Assembly: GCA_037447605.1 (NCBI GenBank)
Contig: CM074809.1
Span: forward strand, 1,779,607 to 1,843,606
Length of the DNA: 64,000 nt
Source of the DNA: Zygnema circumcarinatum
Taxonomy: Eukaryota > Streptophyta > Zygnematophyceae > Zygnematales > Zygnemataceae
Direction of reading: 5' to 3'
Positions 13,101-26,700 of this stretch are shown piece by piece. The notes beneath the pieces are model-generated. The model ran no database searches. It was not told where the DNA came from and saw only the letters and a list, made by a program, of their open reading frames with translations. Each line of letters starts with the position of its first letter. Positions within the stretch are counted from its first letter, which is position 1. Both the position numbers and the translations under genes were made by a program.

Positions 13101-16100
13101 GTGTTCTCAGCATCAACGGATTTTAGGAAAGAAGCTGCTACTGCACTATACGCTGATCCAGATCCACAAGAATCTCTTAAAATGGTTGTGGACTACTTTC
13201 AAACAGAAGGATATGTCGGAAGTGAAGTTACAGGTCAAACGACATCTGCAGATGCTGCAGATAGGCATCATGCAGGAATAGATTCTCTTCTTTCCAGGTC
13301 ATTTGTGGGGATGGATTTGGGATCTCAACCTTGTACAGATATTGGTGATAAAGCGTCTGACGCTCATGCTAGAGAAGACACAAAACCCAGTTGTGGAAAA
13401 GTTGAAAAGTTAAGCGACAGGTCCAGTGAGGCTGGAGAGGGCGGGCTTGCAGAAGGTAGCTGCAGTATGGACGAGCCTGGTGAAAGAGGAGATGACACCG
13501 CAGCAGACCGCAGACCGCAGCTTGGCCTGAGGGATGACCTAGTGGTTAACAAAACGGAGCAGAATTTCAAGCCTGGCTGGCCGGATATTTTCAGAATGAA
13601 CCAACAGGAGCTAGAGAAAGCAATTCGAAAAGTTTCAAGCGACAGCAAACTGGACCCTAGGCGGAAAGCGTACTTGATTCAAAACTTGATGACCAGGTAT
13701 GGGGTGTATCAATGGGAGATTTTTTAACTTTACAGGTGCATCTAAATGTATAGCAGCTCGGAGGTTGGTGGTGCTCTTGTTCATGCATCTCATCATATCT
13801 CATTCTATTTTTGATATTGAATCTTTCTGTATGTTATCGTCGGTGCTTTGTTATCAGCCGTTGGATAGTGGCGCAGCAGAAGCAGCCTGCAGAAGCAGAC
13901 GAGGGCGAGAGGAGCGAGGAACGCTGTCCTTCGTATCAGGATGAAGAGAAGGGGATTTTCGGTTGTGAACATTACAAGCGCAACTGCAAGCTGAAAGCAG
14001 ATTGCTGTGGTCAGCTTGTCACATGCCGCTTCTGCCACGACAAAGTCAGCGACCACTCCATGAATAGGTGTGAAACAGGCCTCATTCACTTTGTTTGTCA
14101 GTTAATGTTCTACCGTGTAGGAACTGTCGGAGTGTCTGTGTGGAGGTTATGCATTGAATTATTGCATTATTGTGAATGCTTTCGATGTGTAACAGCCTGA
14201 CACTCTAAAACAAGTGCATTCCCTTTTAGAGCTGGAACCCTAGAAAACCGGTCGACAACGAGAGCTCGTAGATATTGGCGACATGGCACTGATAATCTCC
14301 TCCCTTTCCCCCTCTCCCCCGCACCTGAACCGATGCCATCTGGGCTAATGCCAATTGAAGCGTTCTTTTTATGGCATGTATTGCAAGCTCAGATGGCAAT
14401 GGGCATGTGTTGTCATGATTCCTATTCTAGAAAGCAAAGCCTACCAATCGCATCGTTCGACTGCATTTACTTTAGTTCAAAAAATCTTTTTGTGTCCGGA
14501 TGTTTTCACTATATTTTTTCTGTCTAGTCTCATTAGGAGATGCGGGGCATCTTCACTTTACTGGATGATTTGGTGCAGGCAAGCGACCAAGGAGATGATG
14601 TGTATGCAGTGTCTGGAAGTGCAACCTGTCGCACAATCCTGTGCTTCTCCCTCTTGCCATGGTTTTTCAATGGCTCGCTACTACTGTAATATCTGTAAAT
14701 TGCTCGATAATGATGAAAGGTAAGAACAGTATAATCACCCGTCCCTATCGTAACTGATGCTTAAAGTTGAATTTATGTCTGCATGTTCTAGCCGGTTTTT
14801 CAGTGAAAGGTTTAGGCTTTCTTTTTCGACGTCTGAGTTCATTTGCAGGCCACTGTGAATGATTCTTTTTTCCATTGGCAAAGTAATCAGTGAAAGGGCG
14901 TACTTTAGCTCCTCTGTTGGACAAGTTGTCAATTCTTGGGTCTGTGTTTCAACCAGCCGTTAGCGAGCGCTAGTACCTAAAGAAATGCTGGTTCACGTTT
15001 CTGGAGATTCTTGGATTTGGAGATGCAGCTTCGTTTATGTCAAGATTGTGACAGATATATGTTAGAAGAGAAGAAGTAAACGATTTAGCGACGAGAAACT
15101 TTCACAGAAGAGAAGATCTGTATGTCTTTGATATCGTGACATGCTAAGATTGGTGCAGGTTGAATGTTGGAGGAAGTTCAATGCCTAGCATGTGAAGCGT
15201 GGGTGTTATCCCTTGTGGATGTGTTGTTGCAGAGACATATACCATTGCCCTTTCTGCAATCTTTGTCGAGTGGGAAAGGGCCTTGGCATCGACTACTTCC
15301 ATTGTATGACCTGCAATGCCTGCATGTCGATGACCATCTCATCTCACAAATGCCGTGAGAAGGGCTTGGAGTCCAACTGCCCGATATGCCATGATTTCCT
15401 GTTTACCTCCAACACTCCGGTGAAAGCGCTTCCTTGTGGCCATTTCATGCACTCGGCATGCTTTCAAGCGTACACGTGCAACCACTACACATGCCCCATC
15501 TGCTGCAAATCGGTTGGAGACATGGCGGTAAGCCATATGCAATGAGTGTCCTCAACAGGCTGCTTGTTTCCTTTTCTACATTGGTTGCTTGATATAAGTG
15601 TGTTTCTTTCTGTATGCAAGGCAAGCACTACTTTCGTTTCCTCCGTAGTTAGGCCAAAATAATTTGCAATGGATGCTCTCTATAAATTTTTGTGTCTGCC
15701 AGTTCCTACGAAAAAGCGAGTTCTTGCTCATCTCTGATGTCGGTCGAACACGCTTAAATCTTGAATTTTAGTAATGTAACAAAGGATCAATAATCGTTTG
15801 TAGTTCATTCTGTTTCCTCTGCTGCCAACGCAATGAGCTGACTGTGCAAATTGTTGCTGCTCGGTTGTTGCCGCTCCGAAAAGGGTCAGCCGTACAGGCT
15901 GTTATCTTGGTGTCATTTCTGCTGCCTGCCGGAATTGTTAATTCACTGGACGCTTAAAAATTGCTACAGTAGCTTTCCTGTCGTCTGTATCGTAGTGTTT
16001 TAGATATCAATCAAACGCAGGTGTCATGTGTACGCTTGTAAAAAAAGTGAAAAAAAATATACTGTGGTTTAGCTTCAACTGCTTATTTTTCGATGGATCA

Positions 16101-16625
16101 TGCTGGAGCAGATGGTGTCATGTCAGAGGAGATGGTGACTTTCTCTGAGCCTGTGGGCTTGTTTTTTCAACTATGCAAATGCCTTTGTCACATCTATATT
16201 CCTCTACAGATTCGAATCCACAAACAGTCAACACAAGTTGATTCCTTAACTTCGATTGTCTGTGCAGGTCTATTTTGGAATGCTTGACGCCTTGCTGGCT
16301 TCTGAGCAGCTCCCGGACGAATACCGCGATCGTCAGCAGGTAGATGTTCTGAGTTCCAGAGTCCACCAATCCTTTGTCATCATTGAGCTTGCTGTGATTC
16401 GAACTTCAAGCTGTAAAGCCGGTGGTCATCACACCGGTCTACACGAGTTGCTCGTTCTTTCAGCCAATCAGGAAACCGGGCTTTGACTTGTCGATCCTTC
16501 TATCCTTGGCTTCTGGAGTGCAGGATATACTATGTAATGACTGTGAAAAGAAGGGAACTGCACGTTTCCACTGGCTTTACCACAAATGCCTGCACTGCGG
16601 CTCCTACAATACGAGAACGATTTAG
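7128..16625 (+). CDS. BTS: BRUTUS-like hemerythrin/CHY/RING E3 ubiquitin ligase
   Basis: This is the iron-sensing E3 ligase that in angiosperms binds iron through hemerythrin domains and destabilises bHLH regulators of iron uptake. Thirteen exons join in phase: 7128-7391, 7692-7913, 8079-8273, 8661-9061, 9699-9942, 10755-10923, 11208-12283, 12972-13696, 13858-14067, 14579-14719, 15233-15527, 16268-16339, 16524-16625, giving about 1371 aa (Arabidopsis BTS is about 1250). It has three hemerythrin domains (roughly aa 35-215, 290-495, 660-880), each with the H...HxxxE...HxxxE pattern, for example [15 protein letters not shown] and QHLSKEEEQ in the first. A CHY zinc finger (from about aa 1130, GCEHYKRNC), a CTCHY region, a RING (from about 1265, CPICHDF to CPICC) and a C-terminal zinc ribbon (CNDC, CLHC) follow. 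The ATG at 7128 is chosen because it is the first Met of the conserved frame; an upstream in-frame ATG lies at 6990. The third hemerythrin domain is preceded by an unusually long linker (about aa 498-660). Confidence 0.93.
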
Positions 16626-17560
16626 AGGCTCACAGGGAATGTGATGATTCTGCTGCGGAGCATTTCCCTCATGGCTCGGTAGGGAGGAGTGCTTCTAGTG
16701 CTGTACAGAGAAAGGGGTATGGAATTGTGTTCATCTGTTCATTTTTTCTGATGTGCTCCGCTTCTTGTGACATCTTAGGCCACCTAAGGTCTTTTAAGCA
16801 CAGTGCCCTGTGCCGCGCAGCTTTTGGGTTCAGAGCACCTCGTCCAGAGGTTGACCCGCTTTTTACTCGCCTCCTATTGTTTGAGCTTTTCTTTTTAGTT
16901 TTTTGTCGATTTCAAGAAAAATAATGTAACGAGAACTAAGAAAGCTTTTTACTTTACGGCGATAAAAAGGAGGGCTATCCTCGCCCCGCAAAGAGCTTTT
17001 TTGGGTTGCTGGCCAGAAAAAAAAAAGGGTATTGGCATGCAGGGTTTTGCGGGGTCCATAGTGTTGTCACTGTTCATGGAAGGATGGCGAGTTAGAGTTT
17101 GGCTAAGTCTATCGTTGGCCGGTGTTTGCTTTACGCACTCATCCCATACACGTGAGGGATGCTAGGGTTTGTTCCACAGTTGCCGAAGTACTGGAGTATA
17201 ATAAAGTGCGGTCCTTCTATGTGAGCGGTCCGCATTGGTGACCTTGTGGCTCATAGTGCCCTTTTCAAGCATTTGTGGTCTGGGGGAGGGCATGCAATCT
17301 GCGAGAGTTGCTGCCAACTCAAGTTGAGTTGAGTTGAGTTCTGTCTGCGTCACAGACTGGAGGGCTCTTGGCAGGGGGAACTTGCGGACTGCTCGGGGAA
17401 GTCTGCTGCTCTGGCCTACTCATGGCGAGCTCTGCCGGATAAAGCTTCACATGATCTGGATAAATCGCGACGTCGTCTCTGACAGTTTTTAATTGTGCAA
17501 AAAAAGAAACAGAGAGAGGTGAGATAGTCTGCAAGAAAGTCTCAACTATTCATGTCCCAT
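16626..17560. other. 3' flank of BRUTUS-like gene, no gene recognised
   Basis: The interval holds the probable 3' UTR and A/T-rich runs (for example A-rich at about 17018-17027). A short GAGTT tandem lies near 17323-17340. No ORF here resembles a protein I know. Confidence 0.5.
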
Positions 17561-17569
17561 GCAATTTCG

Positions 17570-18010
17570 CAAGGTCGGACCATTAGGTCAATGGTTGACA
17601 CAGCCAGCATTGGCAATGGTTGGGGACATTAGGTTCAAAATCAAAATTTCGATGGGTGCAACCGTTGGTTGCCAACCATAACCAATGTTGGAGGCGTTGA
17701 AACTATTGCCAATGGTTGCACCATTCGTCTTAGGGTTTTTCACAGGCAACCACTGTCAGTGGTTGCAATTTGCAACCAGCTGGTGGTTCCCAGCCGTTGC
17801 GCAATTGCCAAGTGGTTCGAGCCAAAGCCGTTGCCAACGATTGCAACCATTGATTGCCAGCCATTGCCAATAGTTTGAACCACAACCAGTGCCAATTCAT
17901 GGTTGCGAACCATTGCCAATGGTTCGAGCCATTGGTTGGCGAAACTAGCCAACCGCCAATTGTTCGAAATCCACGTCTAAACCAATTGTTGACGAGCCAA
18001 TGGTTGGACC
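17570..18010. repeat. Dense array of CCAAT/ATTGG-type inverted repeats
   Basis: About 440 bp is filled with degenerate, mutually complementary words such as CCAATGGTTG, CAACCATTGG, TTGCCAATGG and GGTTCGAGCC in both orientations. The result is many potential hairpins and direct repeats of about 10-20 bp. It ends about 170 bp before the ATG of the ATP synthase gene. It could be an upstream regulatory block, a satellite-like expansion, or remains of a transposable element. Confidence 0.75.
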
Positions 18011-18177
18011 TGCGCAATCTTGCCCGCGGCTTCCGGCCTTATTCTGTAAGCTAAATTGTTCCGGAAAATTAAAAAAACTCTTTCTTGGTCCCTCCTTCCT
18101 TTGGGGTGCTCCCTCCCTCCCGAGGAGAGACCTTCGCGCTCGCTGCTCTCAGCTCCGGTCTGCATCTGCGGCTCGCC

Positions 18178-21100
18178 ATGGCTCTTCGCGCGGCCACTCC
18201 TCTCTTCCGAAAGGTGCGTGTAGGGATGGAGGGAGGGGACAGGGGGGAAGGGAATGGGAGGAGAGGAGGAACATTGCTCTTCAGGCCTTGCTCTGCTGCC
18301 CTTCCCTTCGTTAAGGTGACAGGGGGTCGGGCGGTTGCGCTGTGACAGGCGCGCTCTCTGGCGGTTGTATTTCAACGAGCTTTGCCTGAATCGAGGAGCT
18401 ACTCGGTAAAGGAAGCCGACGTCGAAGGTGAATGGAGGGCAGTCATTTTCTGTAGGGCTGCATTTTTCTGCTCTTTGTCAGTTCCGCTTGTCGTCTCTCT
18501 TCAGAGATTCTTGCTAGAGAGGCCATTATCGATATCCGGTTTTCTTAGCTTTGGAATCATTGGCTGTATAGGTACTCGTCAATCCTCTATATACGTACTT
18601 CTTTGCCTCTCTTTCCCTTCATCATAGCGCTTAAGGGATGCGCTGACTTCAAGAGGCTGGCGCTTAATCTGTCACATTTCTTCCATCACAGATTGAACAT
18701 GCTGAGCATAAGAAGAGCTTGGCACTTTTTTTTGCACTCAAATATGACTTTGCAACTACTTTTTGTCGCACCCAGTTTTTGCATACTCACACCATACTTC
18801 GTTGCACAATCTTTTGTGCCCTAGTTATGAATGGACTTGGCGTTTCGTACAAGCTACCGCATTGCTTGTTAGCCAGTTCTCAGTCGCTCAGGCTTTTTGC
18901 TGCAGCGATGTTGGCATCGTGTCTGTCCTTTTCATTGTATGGTCTCGCTAGGGTATTCTGGGAAATTTCTCAGGATCCTTGATAAGCATTTTTATATCTT
19001 GTAGAGATTCTTACCATGTTTACCTCCTAAATATAGGACCATTTTTTGTGCAAGAAGCCTCAATAATTGGCTAGGTTTCCCTCAGTGAATCTTTTACGGG
19101 TCAACTCGTGCACTTCTATTTTGATGAAAACATGGATACCAGGGGATTCAGGCAGTAAACAGCCTATCCGATTCCTTTGTTCCGCGATGAGGAACGGCTC
19201 GCCAAGATTAGGAAGTTGATGGTTCGTTTCTCACAAGATTTCAATGTTGTGCAGACGATATTGTGAAGCAGGCTTTCATTAAGCAGCAGACTCAACTTCG
19301 TGCGTATTTGCAAGAGCTGGAGAAAACGAAGATTCCTCTGGACCCGGAAGATTCTAAAGCGGTCAAAGAGTACGCTGAGTCGATAAAGAAGATTCGGACC
19401 AAGTGAGTCATTTGGAACTCTTAAGGGCGCAGGAAATCCTGATTCTTGATCCTGCTCCTTGAGACGGGGCTGATCAGGTCAGCGAAATAGGCCATGTTTG
19501 CGATCAATGTTTAGAAGGAGGTTCATGCACTTGTCATTCTCTTGCTGGACTGCTTTCAAGGCATCTGTAGCTTCATCTCCTACCTATTATTGCTATGTAG
19601 TCATCTAAATAACATGTTTAACTTGACATCTGATACATCAAACTGTCCACAAAATGTTTTATTTAGTCTCACACATGTGTTCACATAATCAAAACTGTCT
19701 TTTTTGCAAACGTGAAAAGGTGTCAGGCTCACGCCTCTCCTCCGCTTGCCCTCAGTGCGAACGAGTCGATTGTTATGGTTGCCTTATGTCTCTCCATTTC
19801 TTGTGTAATTACAGTGGGGAGAATTTTGTGCCAGTTGGAACAGTGTATGAAATCTAAAGTGTTTATTCACAATGGTTTTTTTTTTTTTGGAGAACAGCAA
19901 CTAGGTCACTGCATGCGAGGCCTGCTTGCCCTTTCCAGATTTAGCCTGGGTGGGTGTAGTCATTTGGCTATAAAGGTTGAATTTTCCCATTTAAACCACT
20001 TAGTTCTCTCTCCGAGGGTGGAACCACTGCAGGCTTGGAGTACCATCAGTAACTGAGAAGCTAAACGACCTCCTAGAGGCAGCTGCAGAGGACTCTGAAA
20101 CAGTGCGGTCATTTTTGGAGAAGTCAAGCAGTCTACGGCAAGAGTAAGTGGTGACACTTTGTTGGTGGTTCTCAAACCATCATGTGCCAATTTCTGACGA
20201 CGGCTTTGCCTTTCTAGGCGAATGTTTTCAGTGGGGATGGATGTGATGAAGGTCAGTTGGATTGCGGTGTACAAACTACAGATCCGGATAACAGATGACG
20301 GATGTAACAGCAGCTCTCTCTCCCCCTCCCCTCCCCCTTCCGCGTTCTCCTGACACCTTGCGTAAGAGGTCATTTTTTATCTAACGAACTAATGAATTTT
20401 AGGATTTCCTTTCTGCAGGATGGGTATCGACGACGAGCTGGGAGCGGAGCCACTTATGTTTGATGCTCTTGCTGCTATCGAGAAGAAGTTAGGCAAACCT
20501 CTCGTAGTTGGGGATCCAAAGGGTGCTCAAGCTTGGCAGGAGGCTCTGGACGGCATCAATGCGAAGTAGGTGCTTGAACTTTTTCTTACAGTGGGATTTA
20601 TCCATCGCAAGTCTATGGCCACCATGTTGGAGTCACATTGACTGCAACAAATTGACAGATGCATGGAACTTGTTCTTCCCATAGGAAGTTCACAGAAGGG
20701 TTAGTTGTCAGTTTTTTGTCCTTCCAAGACAAGACGGCAACGATGGATGGCTGGATTTTGATGGATTTGTGCCAGCCTTATTGCCAAATACAAGTTCTTA
20801 TTACCTGATTTTCCACATGTAGATTAGGTATGTCTTAGGTATGGTATACTTCTTATGTTCTGTGTCGTGTGAGGATACTCGTCATGTCTGAACGAGAGAT
20901 CGTGCAGTGATGGTAATTTGCAAGTGCGTATGCAGGCTTGGACTGTCGGAGGCGGATCTTGAGAAGTTGGAGGGGGAGGTTGATCTGGACATAGCGAAAG
21001 CCAATGTGGCTGAGATCAGGGCGGATGCAGAGGAGAAGATTAGCACGTATAAGCGAAGGTATGTTGTTCATCCGAAATGTTTACCGATGTCTTGATAGGA

Positions 21101-21255
21101 GCAGCATACAAAGGCATTTTTTTGGTTGCATGTGCAACCTAGTTGACCGTGATGCCGCGTCTAGTAATCTTCGTTCTGTTTTTTGAATCTGCAGAGATGG
21201 ACTTGATGGCATTAACGTCGACCCACAGGAGATTGACCCTCGAGCATACCTTTAA
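18178..21255 (+). CDS. MGP1: Mitochondrial ATP synthase 24 kDa subunit (FAd)
   Basis: This is a plant-specific subunit of the mitochondrial F1Fo ATP synthase (MGP1/FAd in Arabidopsis). Seven exons join in phase: 18178-18213, 18349-18427, 19255-19402, 20033-20143, 20419-20565, 20936-21058, 21195-21255, giving 234 aa, the usual size. The N terminus starts MALRAATPLFRK and continues to RSYSVKEADVE, an Arg-rich, acid-free presequence with a typical mitochondrial processing context. The mature part is helical and charged. It carries the family's AAIEKKLGKPLVVGDPKG, LGLSEADLEKLE and AKANVAEIRADAEEKI, and ends DPRAYL. The start is the only ATG before the presequence. Identification rests on remembered C-terminal similarity to the 24 kDa family, which is strong. 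Confidence 0.88.
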
Positions 21256-23771
21256 AGGTCCAATGGAGCCGTAGATATGCTCACTCTCTCTTTCCAGATT
21301 GTAATTTGGCTCCCGAAGACATCCACAACGGACTGATCACTTTCTTACATACAGGGGCTCTAGCAGAGGCAGAGTTCCTTTTGGCTAAAGCATACGACTT
21401 GCTTTGCTCATCAGAGAGCTTCACGAGGCATCGATCCAAAAGGGTCGGTAGGCGGAGACTCCGTCTATATGCTGTCAGTAGAACAAGAACGTGACAGTGA
21501 ATTTATGGAAGCCAGTGGATGTGTCTGATTGAAATCACTCCAACGGAACATTTTGGATGTGTGCTGCTGAGCAGAGCAATATCTGCTTTGGATTGTGGCT
21601 GGGCCCGCTTTGACAAGATGACCTCCGATGCATATGATTGAATGGGTGATCAATGCCACATTTCGTCTGAGCAACGTAATAAGTATCAGCATTCAAATCT
21701 CACGTGCTCTTAAAGCACATGAAATCCCAATTTTACACAGCAGAATCAGCAGACCAAAAAGCATCAAAATCCAAAAACTATCCTGCTCGTGTGCTGAAAA
21801 TTGCAGCTTCTGCATGGAAAAAGCTCAGCGGAGTGTTGGAGAGGAGATTTGATCCATTGAGAGGTAAACTTGGGCACTCGTTTTGCATGGCCCAAATGAC
21901 GATCCTTAAGACAATCGACGATCCTCACTTCACAAGACCCCTAATGCCTCGTAATAGTGAACCAAAAGCCAACCTATGACAGCAGCTGAGCCTCTAGCCT
22001 TTCCAGGTGGAGATAGGAGATTGTCACAAAGCCCTAAGGAGCTCTTCCCATTCCACACGTGAGTCGCACTGCAAGAAACTAAGTTGTTCTGTTTACATTT
22101 ATCAATTTTGAGAATATTTGCGGCTGCGCCACCTGCCGAGCAGCCACGAGTGAGGGCTATCCTGCATGGGCCAACAGTGAGGAACAGAGCAACACCAGGA
22201 GCGCTCCTGATCTCTCTCCGAGCCAAAGGTCTGGATGGCAAGCCACCCATCCGCTGCTCTCGGCCTTAAAAACGGTGAATGCGGGGGACATCGCATCCAT
22301 TATAGCAGTGCCTGTGAGCCAGCCAGGGGCTGTGCTGTGCACGCTGGGGCAGTGAAATTGGAGAGGCAAGGGAGTGCCTCACAAAATGGCGCTCCTGCAA
22401 GCACAGCATGCCAGGGAGACAGGTCAACATCACGCAGGACAGCTGTCTACTATAGCGAGAGAATCGCTGAGCTGGATCTTCAGTAAGCAAATGAACATCA
22501 AATCTACCTCCACAAAAACTTCCACAGTGTGTTACGACTTATTCCGTAGTCCCCTGCCAAGAGTTTGAAAAAGGGCAGAACATGGAAGGATCTGAAAGAG
22601 ATCCACTCCTCATGGATAAAGAAACTCAGCTACTCTGTTTGTTCTCTTTCACTATACAACATGGAACCGCAACGGCAGCTACCAATGAGGGCCTCGTCGG
22701 CACCCTCAATGGCAACGCTTTTACTATTCCTGGCCAACTGCATGCCTTCGTTTGTAGAATAAACCAACCTAAAACTGTTTCCGTTAGCAAAAGGAAAGAC
22801 TGCTTACAATCGTGCCTCAGAGGATAAAGGTGCATTAGTAGTCATGGTGACCATTCCTGAAGAATAATTCACTCCTCTGACACGCACATGCAGGAAGAAG
22901 GCTCATCATCGGCTCCCAGAAATTTACAAACTCTCAAACAAAGGACGTGCTTGACCTGAACAAACCCTACGGTAATCTGAAAAAAGCAAGTCTCACACAA
23001 CCACCTCTGACTGCTCTCACTAATGCAAGGGCGGCTTCGCTTTTGCTGGCAAACAAAGTTCCGCCAAAAGTGCTCCCTTTGATAATGACCGCTATACATA
23101 GTTTCGGGGCTTCAGCAGTGTTGCTTTGATTTTGTGTCTGCAGCAGGGCAGGACATTGCCTGCACTGTCGAGAATAGCGACGTTTGTATTCATCACCAGC
23201 CCCAAAACCTCCTTTGGATGAGAAACCAGTCGACCAACCAAATCCGAATCAATAGTAAACAATTTTCCCTTGTTTGCGTCAACCGACAGTTGACCAACAA
23301 GATAAAGATTAGGCTAAGTGCTTGCAGTGCCTACAAAGAAAGTAAACAGTTACCCAGTACAGTCCCTTTCTATTGTGGTGGTGAATGGATGATTAAACAG
23401 ATGACAGAAGGGATGACTTCACACTAGCACTTACTTACTTCCCTCTGGATGTCTATCTACGAGAAGCGAAACCGAAGTCAAAGGAAAGCTGTACTTTTGA
23501 ACTTACCTGCTAGACGTCACTTTGGGTTTCAGGATGGGTTGCAACTCCATGGAAGTTGAACCCGAACGAATATCAATCAGTTCATATCCTCCTTATGTGC
23601 CCGTAAGGAACTCCTCCGCGTCTATGAAGCTGGGTCGCTTCCAAACCTATCAGAATTCTTGTGGAGATGGCTCCTCGAACAGACGTGCAACTCCATGCGT
23701 CTATTCTTCTTACATGACCAGGCAACCTTGCTGTATACACTGGATTGGATACTAAGCATACTGCGTTCCCA
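21256..23771. other. Convergent intergenic region, no gene recognised
   Basis: This 2.5 kb lies between the 3' ends of the ATP synthase and VPS39 genes. All ORFs are short (under 100 codons), lack splice-consistent neighbours and match no family I know. It probably contains both 3' UTRs. No repeat stood out on reading. Confidence 0.45.
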
Positions 23772-26700
23772 TTAAAGACCCGCCCTACGTCGGCCAAGCT
23801 GATCTTGATGGCAAACAAAGTGTACCACCATATTATTGGGATAGACAGCAAAAACTGAGCTGCCAATGCGCTTGTGGCAGATAGCACACGACTGTTCACC
23901 CGATACCTTAATCATACGCTGTCGTTGCACCAAAAGCTCACTACGAACCTGTCCAGAGGCAACCAAACGATAAAAATAGAATCAATAGGATTTGTACACG
24001 AGGTCTAAATAGGAATAATACCCATCGAAAAAAGCTCTTCGTAAAGGATGTGCTACAAAGCTACATTGGTGAAAGAGACTACTTGCGTAGGATAGACTAA
24101 ACGTTACCTGGAGGTTCTCTGCTCTACGGAGTGACTTGATAACAGCACCGTTACGTTGGAGTTCAGACGCTTTCCTAATGATAGGTTCCAGATATTGAAT
24201 CACATCCTGTTTTCCCTCAATAAAAAATGCACACGATAGGAGTGTTAAGCAACTGGCACGGCCTCGGACTTCTCACCATTGAACAAACCAAAGGAATTTT
24301 TTTTTCTTTCCTACAACCTGACAGCTTATGCTACAACAGAACCGCCTTGGACCTCCTACTGCACCCATTTAGCAAGGGAACTATGACACAAGAGAGCAAT
24401 CAAGTGGTTGGCCAATATTGGCCACACCCGGGGAAGCAGGGCCTGGGCGATACCTTCAATGGTGTCGATGGTGGCAACATTGCCAAAGCTGTGGAAGGAT
24501 TGATCCGATCCCATCGTTTCGCCATGAACGCAAGAGCTTCTTGCAGCATTACTCCTTTATCCAAACCCCAGTCATCCCCAATCTGTGCAGCTCCACTTCC
24601 TTTCGACGTTCTAGTAATGTTCCTCTGAACTTTGTCTGCCACCGACGTGTCGCCATTGGATAGGAGTTCTCCATTGCTATCAAGGAGTGCACCTGTTAGT
24701 TTGGAAGGTGGATTTAGCTTCGTTGGTCTCCCATTTCCTACTCCAACTTCTCTTGTAAAAGATGGAGCAGGAGATTTTGCAGGGGGCAAAATTGCAGTTA
24801 ACGTCCGATTGAACTCCTTGATGGTATAGGTTGGCTCGAGATAAACTTGCAGAAGAATGATATAAATGGTGGCGGACTCTCCAAAATCAGGGTTGGTGGT
24901 CGATGCCCCTGATGTACGGTACACTTGGTCGCAATAATCCAAACACTGCTGTACAGCACGCATCTGCCGCCACCAACATCCTTTAATCCAATGCATTAGA
25001 CGAGTTGCTCTTGAAAACGAGCTGACCTGACAAAAGGTAGGTCGATATACTGTACATTGTCCCCTGCGGTAGAGCGATCGAAAGCCAATGACACTTGCCG
25101 AGATAAAGGTAACTCAAGCAAGGCGCGTCTAGAGTTCCAAAACATGTCACAATGAAAAGTTTTCAAACACCATTCTCGAATGTCATAGACTATTCCTCAT
25201 GGCCAGCACAAATTTGGTTCAATGTAAAGCCTAGTTTACTAAAATATTTACCCACCTTGCGTGCATATAATGCCAGCGCAGGCAGGTGAAGCCTCATCTT
25301 TGCTAACAAAAGTGCCTGCTCCATGTGCATGGCCTCTCGTGGCAATCTGGCCAACATCGTTGCAGGGGTGTAGTTGGATGATATTTCCAAAATTGACATC
25401 AACTTCCCCCGAGACTCGTTCAAGCAGGTTTCATCCCAATATCCTCCAGTAGTCAATATTTTCTCACGCTCCTCCAGTACACGGTCCAAGTGCAATTGAA
25501 CCTGCGCAGAAGCAAACGAGAATAAAAAACCATATGATAAAATATGTAGTAGAGATGTTGACCTATGTCAAGGCCATGCCTAATTCTGGCCATGGCAGCC
25601 ACATAACTGGGTTCCACTGAAGCAAGGCCATCACAAATATCCTACGCATTCGCAAAAGCTTACCAATTCATCATGTAAGCCTGCAGGGGCTTCTGCATCT
25701 CCTACTGTTCCCAGAAGATGCTCCAAATATGCAGCTCTCAAAGGGGGGCAGTAATTCTTAAAATGCTCCAAAAGTAGTCCTGACCGCGTCAAACCCAATA
25801 CTCCAACCACACAGTGAGTACATAGCAATTTGCATTACAACAATGCAAAGTTTCACCTAGGAACTATACATGAGCACGTGAGTTACGGACATAAACAACG
25901 GGGAAGACTTTATCTCATGTACCTATACTTCATAATCTATCATAATAGACTACTTGAAAACTAAAGTGCAGGATCCGCATGAACCTGTTGGAAGGGGCGG
26001 GTCGAGAGAAATGAAAAGTTGGAGTGCTTGTTGAGGATGCTCCCTCAAAAGCCATTGCGAATACTCCAAGATGAGACTGCTTTCCTTTGATCCCAGTGCC
26101 TGCGAATCACGCCCACATTGTGCATCTCATTCAAGCGGCTCCTTTGTAAAACCTTGCATACAAAGTCGTCAACAAAAATCAACAGGCGTCAGAGGCTTTA
26201 AACATTGCCCCCTAACTCCTGTATAGTACGAAAAGAGTTAAATGGAGTGAATCAATGTAGCAAACGGGTTAACAAGAAAGAGGAATGAACATTGTACTTG
26301 CTGAAATGATAGACAACTAACTGCAACTAACTACTACTGGTTATGTGCTAACTAGCACATAACCAATACGACAAGGATATTAATAACGGCCTCACCTGCA
26401 AATATTCAATGGTGGGTTTTGGTCCATCCACCTTGCCAAGCTCTTGTAGCAATTGCAATGCCTTTTTATGAAGGCCCCTCCGCCTATACAGGGTCACAAG
26501 TTCCAAAAACTTCCCAGCTTCCCGCATCTTGCTCGCACAAACACTCGCATCACAATAATTTGGCCCCTCCAACAGCTGGAGGAGCACAGCAGTCGCATAT
26601 GACATCGCTGCGTGTTGTACGATGGGTTTAGCCCCTAATCTGATAGCTGATTCCGATGCCTTCCGAAAGGCGGAAGTTCGGGCAGCGGAAAGAGCTGTAT

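Noticed and set aside
14241-14569. ORFs in the intron between exons 9 and 10 of the BRUTUS-like gene
   Set aside because: The CHY zinc finger continues cleanly from 14067 to 14579, so these frames are intronic.
17810-17965. GGTTCGAGCC-like words that resemble a tRNA B box
   Set aside because: They recur inside the CCAAT/ATTGG array with no cloverleaf or A box at the right spacing. They are parts of the repeat.
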